Assembly (NCBI GenBank): GCA_945787105.1
Contig: CALZGZ010000100.1
Location: forward strand, 1 to 42,881
Reading direction: 5' to 3'
Source: an uncultured Gammaproteobacteria bacterium
GTDB taxonomy: Bacteria > Pseudomonadota > Gammaproteobacteria > Arenicellales > JAANXG01
Length of the DNA: 42,881 bases
In this document: one piece after another, positions 26,004-36,011 of the stretch
Position numbering within the stretch: the first letter of the stretch is position 1
Layout of the letters: every line of letters starts with the position of its first letter
Program-made: the position numbers and the translations under genes
The notes under the pieces: model-generated
What the model was told of the DNA's origin: nothing
The model's input: only the letters and a program-made list of their open reading frames with translations
The model's database searches: none

Positions 26004-27190
26004 TTGAATTACGTACAGCATTGATTATTGCCGGATTGGTTTTGTTCGTTGTCATCGCAATGATTTCCTACGATCGGTATCGCCTCGCGCGCATACGAGA
26101 GCAAGAGGCAAAACTACGTGAACTGGATCCGGATTGGCAGGAACCGACACTGGTGCGCCGGGAAGAAATAGAAATTAATACTGCGTTACCTGCGGAGTCG
26201 GGACATACTATATTGTCTCCCGAAGAAGACTTGGATGAACCCAGCTTACCGTTGGATGTTGACGAATTCGATAATGAGTTACGTGACGCGCAGGAAGTGG
26301 CTCATACCCCAATTCACGGTATCAATATCCGAGCTATTGAAGAATCCAATCTGACTCATGGCGATATTGAAATAGATTTTGTGGCGCGTATCCCCGGAAA
26401 GAATGTCATAAAGCGAGACACAGCATTGGGTCTATACCGACAATATGAATACAAGCTGCAAAAGCGGTGTCGAGTGTTTGGATGCAGTTATCCCTCAAAA
26501 GTGTGGGTCGATTTGGAACATGAATCTAAGGTTGCCCGCTTTACGCACTTTGGTATGACATTACAGCTGGCAGATCGGGATGGTGCAGTCACCGAATCTG
26601 AGCTGAACCAGTTTTCCCAGATGGTGTTAAGATTTGCAGAGGTGTTTGGGCGTCGATTCAGCTTCTCAATGAGCTTTGAAGACGCCCTCGAACGCGGCAA
26701 GACCATTGATGAGCTCTATAAGAAATACGATGCATTGGCGATATTAAATGTCCTGGCACGCCACGGTCGTGGATTTTGCGGCGTGGACATCGATCGGTAT
26801 GCCCGGGAACTGGGGATGGACTTGAACCAGCGTAACTTTTATCAGAAAAGACGAGCTTCAGGTGTGGGGTCTCCGATGCTATTTGGGTTGGCGAATTTGT
26901 TTGGTAACGGCGAGTTCGAACCCGACAATATGGATGAGTTTCGTACCGACGGGCTTACGATGTTCATGAATATCCCGGCGACCTCGAAACCGGCTGACGC
27001 ATTCCATGAGATGGTGGTGAGTGCGAAGGCGTTGTGCGAGCGTTTAGAGGGCAAGTTGGTCGATCAGAATCGCAAGGCGATGACGGACCAGGGGCTGGAA
27101 AAGATTAGTCAGCAGATTCGCAAACTTGAGCTCGAGATGGAGAGCCAGCATATACCGCCGGGTGGGGAACTCGCGATACGCTTGTTTTAA
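26000..27190 (+). CDS. zipA: Cell division protein ZipA
   Basis: Inner-membrane anchor for FtsZ in the divisome. N-terminal transmembrane helix (ALIIAGLVLFVVIAMISY), short basic segment YDRYRLARIREQEAKL, an acidic linker in place of the Pro/Gln-rich one of E. coli, and the C-terminal FtsZ-binding domain from about residue 180 with the fold's landmarks HFGMTLQLADRDG and DGLTMFMNIPATSKP. An added C-terminal helix (QGLEKISQQIRKLELEMES) is unusual in length. 396 residues. Its start overlaps smc and it is followed by ligA after 6 bases. Order smc-zipA-ligA is typical of many gammaproteobacteria. Confidence 0.93.
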   Translation: MIELRTALIIAGLVLFVVIAMISYDRYRLARIREQEAKLRELDPDWQEPTLVRREEIEINTALPAESGHTILSPEEDLDEPSLPLDVDEFDNELRDAQEVAHTPIHGINIRAIEESNLTHGDIEIDFVARIPGKNVIKRDTALGLYRQYEYKLQKRCRVFGCSYPSKVWVDLEHESKVARFTHFGMTLQLADRDGAVTESELNQFSQMVLRFAEVFGRRFSFSMSFEDALERGKTIDELYKKYDALAILNVLARHGRGFCGVDIDRYARELGMDLNQRNFYQKRRASGVGSPMLFGLANLFGNGEFEPDNMDEFRTDGLTMFMNIPATSKPADAFHEMVVSAKALCERLEGKLVDQNRKAMTDQGLEKISQQIRKLELEMESQHIPPGGELAIRLF

Positions 27191-29233
<2,043 letters not shown>

Positions 29234-29263
29234 AACACCGCTCGAGATAGAACCGGTGGTTGG

Positions 29264-29615
29264 TTACTTCTTGCTGTTCTTGTGGACGGCCCGGTGCATA
29301 TCAGGTGGTTTACCGGTAATCCATGGTGTGAGATATTTTTTTGATGGCATCTCAATGGGTCAATACTAGTGCGGTCACGTTCCAGCTCTTTATTAGACAG
29401 CACGGCGTGTATATTTTTGTGGCAAGGTCGCGCACAAGCAAGAGTCGTTCATGAACCTCTTTCCGGCTCAAAGTTCCGTTGGTTTTTCGATTCTTATGGC
29501 GCGTACCCGGAACTAGGTGGTGTATCGTGAATTGAGACGCCTGCCGACCACACAATTTACAGCTTGGTAAAGGACTTAGCATGGCTATGCGCTGCAAACC
29601 GTTGGATTGCTTCAC
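29264..29615 (-). pseudogene. HNH-type endonuclease-like gene broken by two frameshifts
   Basis: Reading the minus strand in three consecutive frames gives a continuous small protein. The first frame has CKLCGRQASQFTIHHLVPGT, HKNRKTNG and RKEVHERLLL. A shift near 29430 gives ARPCHKNIHAVLSNKELERD and TSIDPLRCH. A second shift near a run of seven T's at 29336-29342 gives KKYLTPWITGKPPDMHRA and a stop at 29264. CxxC, HH, C..H and the tail match a small HNH-like zinc-finger nuclease family of about 100 residues. The shifts need not be real: homopolymer error could explain the second. It lies in the gap after ligA, opposite to it. Confidence 0.7.
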
Positions 29616-29780
29616 GTCATTGCGAACCCTTAAACAAGAATGTGAAAGGTAACACGATGTGCATGGGTCTACTTTGACCGAATCCGCTTTGGCGACGTCT
29701 TCGCGTCATGGGCCATGGGCGGTATACTCAACTGGCATACACGAGTGGATTTCAATAAACGACAACTAATAGAGGAGACT

Positions 29781-30896
29781 ATGTCGGGACCACAACGAAA
29801 CTCAAACAACGCGCGCGAATCTATAACCAGTTTCGACATCCATTTTACCCGTTATATCGACAACGACGGAAAGGTGGTAGGAGCACTTCCGGACATTGCA
29901 AAAGATCCTGACGCACTGATTCCCTTATATCGCGCCATGGTTTTGAATCGGGCCTTCGACACGAAGGCGATCGCTCTGCAGCGCACCGGAAAACTTGGCA
30001 CCTATGCATCTTCTCTTGGCCAAGAGGCGGTATTTATCGCTGTCGGTGCGGTGATGAAAAAACAAGATGTCCTGGTGCCCTACTACCGTGAGTGTGGTGC
30101 TCAATTTTTACGCGGCGTCACGATGACCGAGTTGTTGTTGTATTGGGCGGGTGACGAACGTGGCATGGACTATGCCGGTCCACGCGAGGATCTGCCGATC
30201 TGTGTGCCGATTGCCAGCCAAATCCCTCAAGCCGCAGGGGTTGCGTTGGCCATGAAATACCGCCGCGAACCCAGAGTAGCGGTAACCATGTTCGGTGATG
30301 GTGCAACCTCGAAAGGCGATTTTTACGAAGCAGCGAATGCAGCGGGCGTTTGGAATTTGCCGTTAGTATTTGTCGTGATCAACAATCAATGGGCGATTTC
30401 GGTACCGCTACGAGAACAAACCCGTTGTGAAACCCTGGCGCAGAAGGCGATTGCCGCCGGTTTCCCGGGAGAGCAGGTCGATGGGAACGATGTCATCGCG
30501 GTCTTCGATCGTTTTTCCGCCGCTATGGAAAAGGCGCGCACCGGGGGCGGTCCGACTTTGATCGAGGCGATTACCTATCGGTTATCCGACCATACAACCG
30601 CGGATGATGCGACTCGTTATCGCAGCGACGAGGAGTTGCGCACCCATTGGGAACGAGAACCCATCAAAAGGCTACGTCAATATCTGATTACCACTGGCTA
30701 CTGGGACCAGCAACGAGACGAGCAATTGCAACAGAAATGTGAGTTGGAGGTAGAACAGGCGACCCAGGCTTATCTCGACACACCACCTCCGGAGCCGGAG
30801 AGCATGTTCGATTATTTATATGCAAATCTGCCGGGCGCCCTGCAACCGCAGCGCGATGACTTGGCAAAGAAGGTGAAACAAGCGTGCCAGAGTTGA
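29781..30896 (+). CDS. pdhA: Pyruvate dehydrogenase E1 component, alpha subunit
   Basis: Thiamine-diphosphate subunit of the alpha2-beta2 E1, which decarboxylates pyruvate and passes the acetyl group to E2. ThDP motif GDGATSKGDFYEAANAAG ending in VVINNQWAIS at about 190-215; LQRTGKLGTYASSLGQEA and PYYRECG are typical. Phosphorylation-loop region SDHTTADDATRYR is conserved. ATG 29781 has GAGGAG upstream and gives a 371-residue protein; the track start at 29715 adds 22 residues. It overlaps pdhB by 13 bases. A branched-chain E1 is the alternative, but the order and the E2 support pyruvate. Confidence 0.92.
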   Translation: MSGPQRNSNNARESITSFDIHFTRYIDNDGKVVGALPDIAKDPDALIPLYRAMVLNRAFDTKAIALQRTGKLGTYASSLGQEAVFIAVGAVMKKQDVLVPYYRECGAQFLRGVTMTELLLYWAGDERGMDYAGPREDLPICVPIASQIPQAAGVALAMKYRREPRVAVTMFGDGATSKGDFYEAANAAGVWNLPLVFVVINNQWAISVPLREQTRCETLAQKAIAAGFPGEQVDGNDVIAVFDRFSAAMEKARTGGGPTLIEAITYRLSDHTTADDATRYRSDEELRTHWEREPIKRLRQYLITTGYWDQQRDEQLQQKCELEVEQATQAYLDTPPPEPESMFDYLYANLPGALQPQRDDLAKKVKQACQS

Positions 30897-31864
30897 ACTT
30901 AATTGAGGCCGTAAACAAGGCGTTGGCGTTTGAGCTAGCCGCAGATGAGAATGTCGTGATTCTAGGTGAGGACGTCGGTGTGAATGGCGGTGTGTTCAGG
31001 GCTACCGTGGGTCTGCAGCAGCGGTTCGGTGAACAGCGTGTGCTGGATACACCGCTGGCTGAGACACTGATCGCTGGAGTCGCGGTGGGTATGGCGTCGC
31101 AGGGCTTACGTCCGGTGGCGGAGATTCAGTTCATGGGGTTCATCTATTCGACCGTGGATCAAATTCTGAACCACGCATCGCGGCTTCGCAATCGAACCCG
31201 GGGCCGGTTGACCTGCCCGATGGTTTTGCGCGCGCCCTATGGCGGCGGTATCCACGCGCCGGAACATCATTCGGAGAGCTACGAGGCGATGTTTGCCCAT
31301 ATCCCTGGTTTGCGTGTCGTCATACCGTCGTCGCCGGCGCGGGCGTATGGGTTGTTACTGGCGTCGATTAGGGACCCGGACCCGGTGATTTTTCTGGAAC
31401 CGAAACGCATCTATCGGTTGATCAAACAGGAGGTGGTCGATAACGGTGACGGCTTACCCCTGGATACCTGCTACACGCTGCGTCAGGGATCTGATGTGAC
31501 ATTGGTGTCGTGGGGGGCGATGCTGCATGAGACCCAGCAAGCCGCCGAGCAATTGGTCAATGACGGTATCAGCGCCGAGGTCATCGATGTCGCGACTTTG
31601 AAGCCGTTAGACATGCAGACCATCTTAGATTCCGTGTCCAAGACCGGCCGCTGCGTCATCGTGCATGAGGCGGCGCGTACCGCAGGTTTCGGCGCCGAGA
31701 TCGCGGCCCAACTATTGGAACATGGGTTGCTCAGTTTGTTAGCACCGGTTAAGCGCGTCACCGGTTACGACACCGTAATGCCGCTGTACCGTCTCGAAGA
31801 ATTCTACCTGCCCGGTGTGGATCAGATCATTACCGCCGTACGAGAAGTGGTAGAGTTCGGCTGA
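30884..31864 (+). CDS. pdhB: Pyruvate dehydrogenase E1 component, beta subunit
   Basis: Transketolase-fold beta subunit that completes the E1 active site. Landmarks: NVVILGEDVGVNGGVFRAT, DTPLAETLIAGVAVGMA, EIQFMGFIYSTVDQILNHA, GGGIHAPEHHSE, and PSSPARAYGLLL. 326 residues, normal length. GTG start at 30884 inside the end of pdhA; stop overlaps the pdhC start as TGATG. These overlaps point to tight translational coupling so that the subunits are made in equal amounts. Confidence 0.94.
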   Translation: MPELNLIEAVNKALAFELAADENVVILGEDVGVNGGVFRATVGLQQRFGEQRVLDTPLAETLIAGVAVGMASQGLRPVAEIQFMGFIYSTVDQILNHASRLRNRTRGRLTCPMVLRAPYGGGIHAPEHHSESYEAMFAHIPGLRVVIPSSPARAYGLLLASIRDPDPVIFLEPKRIYRLIKQEVVDNGDGLPLDTCYTLRQGSDVTLVSWGAMLHETQQAAEQLVNDGISAEVIDVATLKPLDMQTILDSVSKTGRCVIVHEAARTAGFGAEIAAQLLEHGLLSLLAPVKRVTGYDTVMPLYRLEEFYLPGVDQIITAVREVVEFG

Positions 31865-32988
31865 TGGCCAAGAATGTCTTCAAGTTGCCGGATTTGGGCG
31901 AAGGACTGCCCGATGCGGAGATCGTTAAATGGCATGTCGCGGTGGGTGACGTAGTCAAGAAAGATCAGCCGTTGGTATCGATGGAGACCGCCAAGGCGGT
32001 GGTTGAAATACCTAGCCCCGATAACGGAAAAATTATCATGTTGTATGGCAAGGTGGGTGACATCATCGCCACCGGTAATCCGTTAGTGGAATTTGCAGGT
32101 GATGAGCAGGGCGAAGCAAGCGCGGTGCCGGTGGACAAAGGTACGGTGGTTGGCAAAGTGGCGGTGGGCGAAGAAGTGGTGACAGAGCGCGCGATTCAAG
32201 TCGGTAAGGCAGCGATGGGCATTAGGGCGATGCCAGCGGTTCGCGCCCTTGCCCGTAAATTGAACGTTGATCTATCGTTTGTGACCCCAAGCGGCAAGGA
32301 TGGATCAATTACCGTGGCGGATGTGCAGCGCGTGGCCAAAATCCTACAGGAAGTAGGACCGATGGAACCGTTGCGCGGACCGCGGCGGGCTATGGCCCGT
32401 AATATGTCCATGGCCCACGCCGAGGTGGTGCCGGTGACGGTGTCCGATGATGCGGATATCCATGCTTGGGAGGACGGTGACACGACCATGCGCTTGATTC
32501 AAGCGATGGTCGCTGCGTGTAAAGTAGAACCCGCTTTGAATGCCTGGTATGACAGCCATGCGGTGGGCCGTCGGGTGTTGAAGAAAATAGATTTGGGCAT
32601 CGCAGTAGACACGGAGGAAGGATTATTCGTACCGGTTTTGCACGACGTGGGCAACCGCGATCCCGACGATCTGCGGCGCGGTTTGAACACCATGAAAGAC
32701 GCGCTGCGAAGGCGTGACGTGCCACCTGAGCAATTGCGAGGTAATACCATTACCTTGTCGAATTTCGGCACCTTCGGCGGACGCTATGCTGATCCGATCT
32801 TTATGCCGCCCACGGTGGCCATCCTCGGCGCCGGTCGGGCCCGGGATGCCGTGGTGGCGCTGGACGAAAAGCCGGTCGTGCATAAGATTTTGCCGTTATC
32901 TTTGACGTTCGATCACCGAGCAGTTACCGGCGGCGAAGCGACCCGGTTCTTGATGGCCGTCATCGAGGATTTGGAAAAACCCGCGTAG
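31864..32988 (+). CDS. pdhC: Dihydrolipoamide acyltransferase (E2) of pyruvate dehydrogenase
   Basis: Transfers the acetyl group from E1 to CoA. One lipoyl domain with lipoyl Lys44 in METAKAVVEIPSP, a peripheral subunit-binding region (RAMPAVRALARKLNVDLSFV to GSITVADVQR), and a catalytic domain from about 170. The usual catalytic motif HRxxDG is HRAVTGGEA here, keeping His but changing Asp to Thr. 374 residues. No E3 gene follows, so dihydrolipoamide dehydrogenase must be encoded elsewhere. The next 830 bases are non-coding. No terminator directly follows the stop. Confidence 0.92.
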   Translation: MAKNVFKLPDLGEGLPDAEIVKWHVAVGDVVKKDQPLVSMETAKAVVEIPSPDNGKIIMLYGKVGDIIATGNPLVEFAGDEQGEASAVPVDKGTVVGKVAVGEEVVTERAIQVGKAAMGIRAMPAVRALARKLNVDLSFVTPSGKDGSITVADVQRVAKILQEVGPMEPLRGPRRAMARNMSMAHAEVVPVTVSDDADIHAWEDGDTTMRLIQAMVAACKVEPALNAWYDSHAVGRRVLKKIDLGIAVDTEEGLFVPVLHDVGNRDPDDLRRGLNTMKDALRRRDVPPEQLRGNTITLSNFGTFGGRYADPIFMPPTVAILGAGRARDAVVALDEKPVVHKILPLSLTFDHRAVTGGEATRFLMAVIEDLEKPA

Positions 32989-33009
32989 TTCGTTGTTGAT
33001 CCAGACTGG

Positions 33010-33190
33010 ATCTGGCTAACCCGGCTTTGGCTGGGCTCGCGCACCTGCGCTTGGCCTTCGCACCACAGCAATACAGCGGTCGGAGTCGGCAATGACGGTG
33101 ACCGCTATCTGTCATCGCCCAGGCCCTGTGCCAAGCCGCACGCGGCCTGCGTCAGGCTCCGAGATCCTGGTGAGCAATGCGGGCCAGCCC
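33010..33190. repeat. Structured dispersed repeat, partial copy C
   Basis: Directly after pdhC. GGCTAACCCGGCTTTGGCTG (33014-33033) matches GGCTACCCCGGCGCTGGCTT of copy A, and the far end, CTCCGAGATCCTGGTGAGCA (33156-33175), matches ATCCGGGATCTTGGTGAGAA. The order of blocks is the same, but the distance between them is shorter (about 133 against 171 bases). The stretch has no credible gene. Confidence 0.6.
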
Positions 33191-33286
33191 TGGGCACCTT
33201 AGTGCGTTCGGGTCGACCATTCCGAGGCACAGAAATATTGCTCAATATCACTCATATGGGTGAGGAAATTTTCCCGTGACATGAGT

Positions 33287-33384
33287 AATGTAAATCGCGA
33301 GTGCTTGGAGGCCGGCGGCAGGGATCGCCGCTTTTACCAAGGATGGGACCAGGGTGAACCAAGGAAGGTGAACCCTGGTTTTTT
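33287..33384 (+). ncRNA. Candidate Csr/Rsm-type small RNA
   Basis: In about 100 bases, five GGA motifs occur, three of them in loops: CGGCG-GCAGGGAT-CGCCG (33313-33330), CCA-AGGA-TGG (33337-33346), and ACC-AAGGAA-GGT (33358-33369), the last on top of the terminator stem. GGA in hairpin loops with a Rho-independent terminator at the end is the design of RsmY/RsmZ/CsrB RNAs, which sequester CsrA/RsmA. A palindromic ACTCAT...ATGAGT (33250-33286) lies just upstream. I found no clear promoter. A GGA-rich dispersed repeat is the main alternative. Confidence 0.4.
33348..33384 (+). terminator. Rho-independent terminator
   Basis: ACCAGGGT (33348-33355) and ACCCTGGT (33372-33379) form a perfect 8-bp stem; the paired end runs into TTTTTT (33379-33384). 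A second small stem, ACC/GGT, sits inside the loop. It points in the plus direction, 360 bases after pdhC, so it ends either a long pdh 3' tail or the candidate small RNA. Confidence 0.8.
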
Positions 33385-33439
33385 ATACCGAATTGTGATG
33401 AGAGGTTTGCGTAGTAACTCGCAGTTTGCGTCACCGCGC

Positions 33440-33735
33440 CCCGCTCCTATCCTGGCCAAGCACGCTGGAGAATCGAATCGCCATTTCATGGAAAAGACAC
33501 TGCGGATCTGTCCGCTGCCGACCATGAAAAGGGCGGGACTGTGCCGGCGCTGGCTGGGTCGCGAACGCCGGGCCTCGCGCTGCACGCAACGGAAAAAACG
33601 AGGCCGGAGGCACAGACTGTGACCCCCTTTGTTCATCGCTCCAGCGCGGCGCTTGTCCCCGCGCAGCAGGGGAACAGCAGGGGAACTTCGCGCAGGACGA
33701 GTCCCATCGCCATCATCCGCTATCGGCTGGTGCCA
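33440..33735. repeat. Structured dispersed repeat, copy B
   Basis: Aligns with copy A (15630-15945) along its length: CTATCCTGGCCAAGCACGCTGG, CCATTTCATGGAAAAGA, TGCCGGCGCTGGCTGGGTCG and GTCCCCGCGCAGCAGGGGAA correspond to blocks in copy A in the same order. The inverted repeat around CCGGCG...CGCCGG is retained though neighbouring bases changed, which suggests the stem matters. Both long open frames over it are read-throughs of the repeat. Confidence 0.75.
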
Positions 33736-33820
33736 TATACGGGCTTGATCAAACACAGACGCGTTATCGCCATCATCTCGCAACGCACGGAGGCCACGCG
33801 CCCTGGCGGATGCCGCGGGT

Positions 33821-35719
33821 TTAACCGCTCTTTGGGTAGCCAAGTATTTTCAGCGCCTCGGTGATTTCTTCCAAGATTACCGGATCATCAATGGTGGCAG
33901 GTGCTTTGTATCGCTCGCCATCGGCGATCTTGCGCATAGTGCCGCGCAACACCTTCCCCGAACGTGTCTTCGGTAGCCGTTGCACTACTGTGGCCTGTTT
34001 AAAAGCGGCGACGGGCCCGATCTGATCACGTATCAGGTGCACCAATTCCGGCAGGATATCCTTGTCGTTACGATCGACGCCGGCCTTCAAGACCACCATG
34101 CCGACCGGCAATTGACCTTTCAATGGGTCAGCGGCGCCAATTACGGCACATTCGGCAACGTCTGGATGACTTGCCAAGACCTCCTCCATGGCACCCGTAG
34201 ACAGACGATGTCCGGCGACGTTGATCACATCATCGATGCGGCTCATGATCCACAGGTAGTCATCGTTGTCTTTGTAACCGGCATCGCCAGTCAAGTAGTA
34301 GCCGGGGAAACGGCTGAGGTAAGATTCCTGGTAGCGGGCGTCGTTATTCCAAAGTGTTGGCAAGGTCCCCGGGGGTAAGGGAAGTTTGATGGATATGGCC
34401 CCCATATCATTGGCGGCGACTGGATTGCCTTCTTCATCCAACACCTGAACGTCATAACCGGGAACTGCCCGGGTGGGTGACCCCGGTTTCACCGGTGCAA
34501 AATCGATCCCCATACAGTTAGCGGCGATGGCCCACCCGGTTTCGGTCTGCCACCAATGATCGATAACTGGAACCTTCAGCATGTCCTCGGCCCAATGCAG
34601 GGTGTCGGGGTCGCAACGCTCACCGGCGAGAAACAGAATTCGAAACTTGGATAGATCGTACTTCTTGATGTACTCCCCTGCCGGGTCTTCTTTCTTGATC
34701 GCTCGAAAGGCCGTGGGTGCGGTAAACATAACCTCCACCCCGTGCTCGGCTATCACGCGCCAGAACGCGCCAGGATCAGGTGTGCCCACGGGTTTACCCT
34801 CAAACATTATTGTCGTGCATCCTTGGAGTAGCGGGGCGTACACGATGTACGAATGACCCACTACCCAACCCACGTCGGAGGCCGCCCAGTAGACTTGTCC
34901 GGCGTCGACGTCGTAGATGTTCTTCATCGACCACTTCAACGCGACGGCGTGTCCACCGTGATCGCGAACCACGCCCTTGGGTTCCCCGGTGGTACCGGAG
35001 GTGTATAAAATATACAGCGGATCGGTCGCCTCCACCGGGACGCAGTCCGCGGGCTCAGCGCCGGCCACCGCCTCTGACCAGTCGATGTCGCGTCCATCAA
35101 CCATGGTCGCGGTCGCTTGTGGCCGGGCCAGGACGATGCAGTGCGCCGGTTTGTAGGTCGCCAGCTCGATGGCCTCATCAAGCAGCGGCTTGTACTCCAC
35201 AACGCGGCCGGGCTCGATACCGCAAGAAGCACTGACAATAACCTTGGGTTTGGCATCATCGATGCGTGTTGCCAGTTCGTTGGCGGCGAAGCCACCGAAT
35301 ACCACGGAATGAATCGCGCCAATGCGCGCACATGCCAGCATCGCGATCGCTGCTTCGGGCACCATCGGCATGTAGACAATCACCCGGTCGCCTTTGCCAA
35401 CACCTTGGTTGGCTAACGCGCCGGCAAATTGCGCGACCAGGTCACGCAGTTCTTGGTACGAAATCTTGCGTACGGAATCGGTTACCGGGCTGTCGTAGAT
35501 CAGGGCCAGTCGATCGCCGGCCCCGTTCTCTACATGCACATCTACGGCGTTGTAACAAGTGTTCAAACGACCGCCGGTGAACCACTGGTAGAAGGGCGGA
35601 TTAGAATCATCCAATACCCGGTCCCATCTCTTGTACCAATGGATGTCTTCGGCAGCCTCGGCCCAAAACTCATCGGGGTTTGTGAGAGAACGGTTGTAGA
35701 TCGATTGATAGTCTCCCAT
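33821..35719 (-). CDS. prpE: Propionyl-CoA synthetase (acyl-CoA synthetase of the PrpE type)
   Basis: AMP-forming ligase that makes propionyl-CoA, possibly also acetyl-CoA. SNPPFYQWFTGGRLNTCYNAVD near residue 40 is typical of PrpE. Core motifs: ILYTSGTTGEPKG, WWQTETGWA, LTGDAGYKDNDDYLWIMSRIDD, and the C-terminal PKTRSGKVLR with the catalytic Lys that is often acetylated. 632 residues from ATG 35719, which has GAGGAG just upstream; the track start 35782 is too long. Divergent from acnA. No prpB or prpC is in the window. An acetyl-CoA synthetase is the alternative. Confidence 0.88.
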   Translation of the reverse strand: MGDYQSIYNRSLTNPDEFWAEAAEDIHWYKRWDRVLDDSNPPFYQWFTGGRLNTCYNAVDVHVENGAGDRLALIYDSPVTDSVRKISYQELRDLVAQFAGALANQGVGKGDRVIVYMPMVPEAAIAMLACARIGAIHSVVFGGFAANELATRIDDAKPKVIVSASCGIEPGRVVEYKPLLDEAIELATYKPAHCIVLARPQATATMVDGRDIDWSEAVAGAEPADCVPVEATDPLYILYTSGTTGEPKGVVRDHGGHAVALKWSMKNIYDVDAGQVYWAASDVGWVVGHSYIVYAPLLQGCTTIMFEGKPVGTPDPGAFWRVIAEHGVEVMFTAPTAFRAIKKEDPAGEYIKKYDLSKFRILFLAGERCDPDTLHWAEDMLKVPVIDHWWQTETGWAIAANCMGIDFAPVKPGSPTRAVPGYDVQVLDEEGNPVAANDMGAISIKLPLPPGTLPTLWNNDARYQESYLSRFPGYYLTGDAGYKDNDDYLWIMSRIDDVINVAGHRLSTGAMEEVLASHPDVAECAVIGAADPLKGQLPVGMVVLKAGVDRNDKDILPELVHLIRDQIGPVAAFKQATVVQRLPKTRSGKVLRGTMRKIADGERYKAPATIDDPVILEEITEALKILGYPKSG

Positions 35720-35814
35720 CGTCGCTCCTCGTCTGGGTTGTGTTTGTTGGGTACGACGGTCGTGATCGACCGATTGTGTCACCTAATAAGACGCGATTAT
35801 AAAGGTATAAACAG

Positions 35815-35844
35815 TTGGCAATAGCAATTATAACGAAATATAAT
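35815..35844 (+). promoter_or_regulatory. Sigma70-type promoter for acnA
   Basis: TTGGCA (35815-35820) and a perfect TATAAT (35839-35844) with an 18-base spacer, in the AT-rich centre of the prpE-acnA gap. It predicts a leader of roughly 160 bases. On the other strand, ATTATA at 35796-35801 could be the -10 of prpE, but no good -35 goes with it. Confidence 0.6.
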
Positions 35845-36011
35845 GACTTGAAATATGCGTATAAATTTTAACAATAATAGTAACTCAAAACCCAGTCACT
35901 GAAGACGCCCCGGACTGCGGGAACCAGTCATTCATCTTGTCGGGCAACGGGGTAAAATCCGTACCCACCCCAAAATTGTGTCGCGGTAACCAACTCGGAG
36001 AGCAGACGACC

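Noticed and set aside
33334-33843. Minus-strand ORF of 169 codons between pdhC and prpE
   Set aside because: It covers repeat copy B and the terminator, and overlaps the end of prpE. No recognisable domain.
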